DNA from: Paraspadella gotoi
Taxonomy: Eukaryota > Chaetognatha
DNA: 64,000 bases
NCBI GenBank assembly: GCA_051294375.1
Contig: CM119268.1
Coordinates: 22,155,165-22,219,164 of the forward strand
Direction of reading: 5' to 3'
In this document: piece by piece, positions 59,573-64,000 of the stretch
How the letters are laid out: each line of letters starts with the position of its first letter
Position numbering within the stretch: the stretch's first letter is position 1
Notes under the pieces: model-generated
What the model was told of the DNA's origin: nothing
The model's input: the letters and a program-made list of their open reading frames with translations, nothing else
The model's database searches: none
Program-made: the position numbers and the translations under genes

Positions 59573-62500
59573 CTGTGGGTGATATTAAAAAGCCGGTCAT
59601 GAAAGTCACATTAATTGATTCATTAGATTATAAGTTAAAAACACGTTTTTTAACAGGTGTACGAAGAAAATAAAATTAATTACGGTAAAAAAATGTTAAA
59701 AAATGATAGAATAAAAAAATGAAAAAAAACTAATGTTTACTCACCGTTAATATCGGCGGATCTGACAGCCTCCTTCTTTTCGTTGATAACCTTGAGGATT
59801 TCTCCCTCTGATTCGCAGCTCCTGAAGATTATTTTTTTATCAATTGTTAAATAATATATTTTGTAAAATATTTTTGTTTTTATTAAAAAAGTGACTAATA
59901 GTGACTGATAAACGTATATTCTGATAGCCCATGGATATTTATAAATATTACGCAAGCTTTCTTAAAGATTAAACCTAATAAAGCAAAATAAACGAAGCCT
60001 TACCTGTCGAGCGCGTCGGCGTCCAGCAGCGCCTCCACCGATGGACAGAGGTGAGGATAGAGCTCGCGGTAAGTCGGCGGCGGGAGCATGGCGTTGGAGG
60101 AGAATGGGCTGGCGGGTGTGGCAGCGCTGGACTCAACGATCGAGAAGTAGTCGGGTGGCATCGAACCCTAATATCGGTTGGGAGTGGGAGGATCTTTTTA
60201 GTTTAAATACTAAGGGCCTCTAATGTTAACAGTTAAATACTAAGGGCCTTTAATGTTAACAGTTAAATGCTAAGGGCCTTTAATGGTAACAGTTAAATAC
60301 TAAGGGCCTTTAATGGTAACAGTTAAGACTAAGTAAAATTCAAACTTCTTTCAGAATTAAAAGTTAAAGACACACAAATCAACAAGGATGAACAGACTCT
60401 CTGTATTAGCACAGCCTCAACTCCCAAACCTGCGAAGTCCACTGTGCCTTGGAGGCCGTGAGCTCGAGGGCCGCATCGGCCGGCGGAGGAGGAGGCTTAG
60501 GGTTGCCGTCGACGGGAGGTTCGACGGCTCGGTCGAGGCCGGGTACGAACACCTCGCCCGAATCTACGAAGACATTGAGGAAAGGATTGCGCGGCCAAAG
60601 CGGATGTGTCAGTTTGGGTTCCTCGTCGGCGGGCGGCGGAGTTTTCAAGACGATGGGGGAAAGTTGAGTCACGTCTTTTACCTTCGAGGGATTGGGGGGG
60701 GGCGAAGGGGAGCAGGAAAGGAAATGAGAAAAAGATCATCAGCGAAGGGAATAAATGTTTTGATTTTCAGTTGGAGTTTTTTATTTTTCTTTTTCCTCTT
60801 TTCACGTCTCTTTATTTCTGCTATTCTCACTATATCCATCCATCCATCCTTATTTCCTTCTTTCTTTCTTTCCTTCTCTTTTTTGTTCTTTCTCTCTTCC
60901 TCCCTTCTTCTCTCTCTTCCTCATTTTCATTCTCTGCTCCCTTCCTCCCTTTTCACTTACCTGAGTCTCCCTCTCGTCTTTTCTCCCTCCCTCCTTCTTC
61001 CTCCCTCCCTCCTTCTTCCTTCCTTCTTCCTTCTTCCTCCCTTCCTCCTTCTTCCTCCCTTCCTCCTTCTCTTTCTTCCTCTCGCTCTCCTCAGGAATGT
61101 TGATGATCAGCGACGCCGGAGGCTTTTGTTTCGCTGGCGATGACGCCGGTTTGAACGCGGCGTCGAACGTCACGGACGGCGGGGAAGCCGGCGGCGGCGC
61201 TGGCGGCGGAGCGACCGGAACGGCGGCGAAGAAAGGGTTGTAACCGGGCGGAGGAGCCGAGGCGGGCGCCGGGGCAGAATGCGGCGCTGCCGAGGCGTAT
61301 TGCGGCGCGGCTGGAGAGTAGGGCGGCGCGGCGAATGACGCCGAAGCCGACGCCGGCGCCGGCGACGCGAAAAAGTCATTGGCGACGACGAGTGGCGGGG
61401 CCGACGGAGCAGCTCGTCCGCGAGGACTTTGACTCAAATCGTTCATGGGACCGGAGAATGAAGTCTTGGCAACGCGAGGAGAATTCGTGGCGCCGTAAGG
61501 AGAGTTCGTGGCGCCGTAAGGAGAGTTCGTGGCGCCGTAAGGAGGGTTCGTGGCGCCGTAAGGAGAGTTCGTGGCGCCGCTGAGGGACGTTAAGTGAACG
61601 ATGGCGACTTTAGGGTTGAGTAGTGGAGAAGCGGAGCCGCTGCCGGGCGGAGAGAGAACGCCGCCTCCGACGCCGCAGCGCCGAGTTTCCGGCGGCGACG
61701 CCCAAGATCGAGTCGGCGTCCCCCAATCGCGATGAATGACGCCGTCCAGCGACGCCGGAATTTCGTCGGAAGCGGCGCTGCGACTGGAACCCGAGCGGCG
61801 CGTCCGGGATGTCCGATCGGAGACGAAGACGTTGCCGACGTTGCCGACGCGGCTGCCGGAGCCGGAACTGAACCCAACGCCGGCGCCGTGATGACCCTCG
61901 TTGACCCGGATGTTGAAACGGGCGCGCTTTCGGTCGCGGACGGCGCGGCGTCCCTGAGAGACGCCGGAACCGCCGCTGCTGACGTAACGCACGCCGCCGC
62001 CGCCGCCTCCGCCGCTGCAGTGAGATTTGTGTGACGCGCGGAGAGAAACGACGCTGCTTTCACTGTCGGTTCGATGAAGGCTTCGATCGGAATCGAATCT
62101 GTAGATGGGGGGGGGATTAAAATGTGAGCTTTATTTTCTCAAACAGGACAATTTCAACTTAAATTAAGGGATTGAATCGGGTTTTTAAATTTAAACATTA
62201 GGTTAGAGGTTAAAGATCAAATTAAAGAATACGGTTCGGGAGTAAGTTAATTATGGTTAGGAACTTGGGTTTAAAGATATGGGTTAGGGTTAAAGATTAA
62301 AGAATAGTATTAGGGTTATAGATTAGAGATTAGGGTTAGAGTTAAATATTTAATTAGGGTTAAGCTTTGAGGTTAGGGATTAGGGTATAAGTTTTAAAAT
62401 AAGTCAAGGTTAAAAATTAAGGTTATAATTAAGTTAAAGAACTATGGAACAGAAATAGGTCGCTTTTGGAAAAGAGAATGTGATTTTGGAAATCGAGTCA

Positions 62501-62884
62501 AAACTGTAGAGTAAATAGACAATTTTTTTTTAATTTAGAAGATCTCACATGAATTAAAGAACATACTTCTAGATGTAATAAAAACGTAATTTTTAAAATG
62601 TACTAATGTACCAATGTACTAATGTAGTAATGGTCCAATTTTGCTAATGTTAATAATAGTAAATCGGGAAGAAACCATCAGGGGCGCTTCTTAATCGACA
62701 CGTTAAAGATGGAAGGGGAAAGGCTTTTGTGTGTGTTGGGGTGCAGAGAGAGAGAGAAGAGAGAGGGAAAGAGAGAAGGGAAATATTTGAGTGGGAACTG
62801 GGAATCTGCCTTCAAAAAAAAATAATCGAAAAATGGAAAAAGCGAAATAAAAAGAGGAGATGAATAGAAAGGGGAATGGAATTG

Positions 62885-62974
<90 letters not shown>

Positions 62975-63086
62975 GCGATCGCCCCTAAAATCTTTTCACC
63001 GCATTGACTTTACCCTTGCCTGATACAGCAAAGGGTTCAACTCAAGGTTTCCTTGATCATTGGATTTAGCAATTTCCACATACCTC

Positions 63087-63156
<70 letters not shown>

Positions 63157-63223
63157 TACGAAAAATCTTTTTAGTTTTCGACGCCTGAGATGAATTTTTT
63201 CTAAGATGAAAAGTTTCCCCCCG

Positions 63224-63300
<77 letters not shown>

Positions 63301-63708
63301 CATCTCTCCTCCCTTCTCGGCCATTTTTTAATCAAATCATTTTCTCCCCGATCCATATTTTTTAAATTGAATAAAACCCAACCTCATTTTTGATGCACAT
63401 AATTTTTTTTGGTTATAATGAAAATCGTTTAAAAGCTAAAAGTGATAAATTTAAAGTTTGTTATTTAAAATCCTCGTTGTTCAAGAATTAATCCCTGAGA
63501 TGTTATCTCCGCGATATTGGGAGAAAAGGAATGAAAAAAAATCACAAAATTTGTTGTTGAAGAGATAATAGTTTAGTATAAAGAAATTCGTAGTAGGATT
63601 TGGCAAATAAAAATAAAAATGCACATGTAAATCCTACTACGATTTGCTCTATACTAAATAACAAAATTATTTGTTTTTTATATTTTAAATCATTTACTTT
63701 TTTTAAAT

Positions 63709-63768
<60 letters not shown>

Positions 63769-64000
63769 TCATTCAATCATTCATTCACTCATTCACTCAT
63801 TCACTCATTCATTCATTCATTCATTCATTCATTCATTCATTCATTCATTCTACGATTCCAACTCCGCGATAACTATGAAACACTGTTAAACTAGAAATAT
63901 AATCATCAAGTCTAAACTAATTTCAACCCCTCACTCTCACCTGGCCAACGGTCCCCCTACCCCTCCTCCTCCTCCTCCTCCTCCTCCTCCTCTTCCTCCG
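58806..64000 (-). CDS. Unrecognised Pro/Ala-rich protein with NPF and PPxY-like motifs (3' part)
   Basis: Six exons in order: 64000-63941 (partial), 62098-60961, 60681-60430, 60167-60004, 59821-59745, 59572-58806. All junction phases agree, giving about 818 residues of an open C-terminal part. The chain is largely disordered: a Ser/Arg- and Gly-rich region, a seven-residue GATNSPY repeat, Ala/Pro-rich segments, a basic KKEEGR repeat, then WPRNPFLNV, PPPTYRELYPHL, and an acidic tail ending in TAG at 58806. NPFL and NPFF suggest EH-domain binding and PPTY suggests a WW-domain ligand; both are motif-level inferences. No catalytic domain is visible and I do not recognise the family. Confidence 0.75.
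59745..59821 (-). CDS. Exon of the Pro/Ala-rich gene
   Basis: 77 nt encoding SCESEGEILKVINEKKEAVR and SADIN. Acceptor ATCTTCAG, donor GTGAGT. Phases match both neighbours. Confidence 0.85.
60004..60167 (-). CDS. Exon of the Pro/Ala-rich gene (PPxY-like motif)
   Basis: Reads GSMPPDYFSIVESSAATPAS, PFSSNAMLPPPTYRELYPHL and CPSVEALLDADALD. Acceptor ATATTAG, donor GTAAGG. The order of hydrophobic residues suggests a short folded or helix-forming segment. Confidence 0.82.
60206..60326 (+). repeat. 30-bp minisatellite in an intron of the Pro/Ala-rich gene
   Basis: Four units of TACTAAGGGCCTTTAATG plus TTAACAGTTAAA, with few substitutions. Confidence 0.93.
60430..60681 (-). CDS. Exon of the Pro/Ala-rich gene (NPF motif)
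   Basis: 84 codons, phase 0 at both ends: VKDVTQLSPIVLKTPPPADE, then PLWPRNPFLNVFVDSGEVF, NPKPPPPPADAA and KAQWTSQ. Acceptor CTCGAAG, donor GTTTGG. Confidence 0.8.
60961..62098 (-). CDS. Large exon of the Pro/Ala-rich gene
   Basis: The acceptor CATCTACAG precedes 62098; it reads FDSDRSLHRTDSESSVVSLR, then Gly- and Ser-rich sequence, RDRKRARFNIRVN, five GATN(S/P)PY-type repeats, an Ala/Pro-rich part with GYNPFF, SLIINIPEESERKKEKE and a KKEEGR/KKEGGR repeat. Donor GTAAGT follows 60961. 1,138 nt with no stop in this frame, which argues strongly for coding. Confidence 0.8.
61487..61585 (-). repeat. 21-bp coding minisatellite
   Basis: Five units of GTGGCGCCGTAAGGAGAGTTC (one base longer windows vary), translated on the minus strand as GATNSPY with one NPPY variant. 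The unit length keeps the frame. Confidence 0.9.
62126..62481 (-). mobile_element. MITE-like element, copy D
   Basis: On the minus strand it starts with TTTTCCAAAAGCGACC and TATTTCTGTTCC, as in copy C, and ends GAAATTGTCC...GAGAAAATAAAGCTC, the inverted partner. The core is TTAGGGTTA-like on the plus strand. Its end lies about 27 bases from the acceptor of the 62098 exon. Confidence 0.6.
62885..63305 (+). repeat. Cluster of (GA)n and (CT)n tracts
   Basis: (GA)n at 62885-62975 is followed by (CT)n at 63091-63152 and 63225-63303. The opposite purine and pyrimidine tracts could pair in a transcript. Confidence 0.95.
63705..63850 (+). repeat. (TTTA)n then (ATTC)n microsatellite
   Basis: ATTT units for 60 bp, then ATTC/ACTC units to 63850. 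Confidence 0.97.
63941..64000 (-). CDS. Partial upstream exon of the Pro/Ala-rich gene
   Basis: A donor GTGAGA (minus strand) follows 63941. The exon reads a (GGA)n poly-Gly run then VGGPLA and exits in phase 2, exactly the phase exon 62098-60961 needs. It runs off the window edge. Confidence 0.45.

Overview
This window is eukaryotic nuclear DNA, almost certainly from an animal and probably an invertebrate. Genes are split into small exons with GT-AG introns. Two genes have clear animal orthologues. Introns and intergenic DNA are packed with microsatellites: (GA)n/(CT)n, (GAC/GTC)n, (AAAT)n, (ATTG)n, (CTTT)n and (AAT)n. The phylum cannot be assigned from sequence alone. The assembly is a draft. 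It holds ten N runs, several exactly 25 long, and some segments carry the indel-rich copies expected of unpolished long reads.

Layout. 1-15.4 kb is mostly low-complexity DNA with five N runs and one convincing orphan exon of an unidentified plus-strand gene (7908-8074). 15.4-49.8 kb (+) is PPP4R4, the HEAT-repeat regulatory subunit of protein phosphatase 4; I place 22 coding exons that keep phase except at one exon with a missing base and around exons 9-11. 51.5-58.2 kb (-) is an HNRNPL-type splicing regulator; its 14 coding exons join without a frame break into 692 aa with four RRMs. PPP4R4 and HNRNPL converge tail to tail across 1.75 kb. 58.8-64.0 kb (-) is the 3' part of a third gene, an unrecognised Pro/Ala-rich protein with NPF and PPxY-like motifs and an acidic tail; it continues beyond the window.

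Two parts of the PPP4R4 locus are duplicated in the assembly. A 2.7-kb direct copy (20941-23665 against 24226-26938) carries exons 6-8. An imperfect palindrome (38.5-42.6 kb against 43.2-46.9 kb), plus a direct noisy copy of 35.8-37.9 kb, carries exons 19-20. The worse copies have indels that break the exons, so the cleaner copy of each exon is used in the gene model.

Biologically, four points stand out. (1) Short tandem duplications (34-60 bp, and a longer unit at exon 19) lie across the exon 3' end and 5' splice site at five PPP4R4 exons, with a sixth starting six bases into an intron; most copies keep a second donor-like GT. (2) Four dispersed elements, three with recognisable ~30-bp inverted termini, enclose degenerate telomere-like CCCTAA repeats and look like an undescribed MITE family. 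(3) A 250-bp hairpin-rich element sits in a PPP4R4 intron. (4) Complementary GA-rich and CT-rich tracts lie at opposite ends of several introns. No CRISPR, rRNA gene, prokaryotic operon or viral gene was seen.
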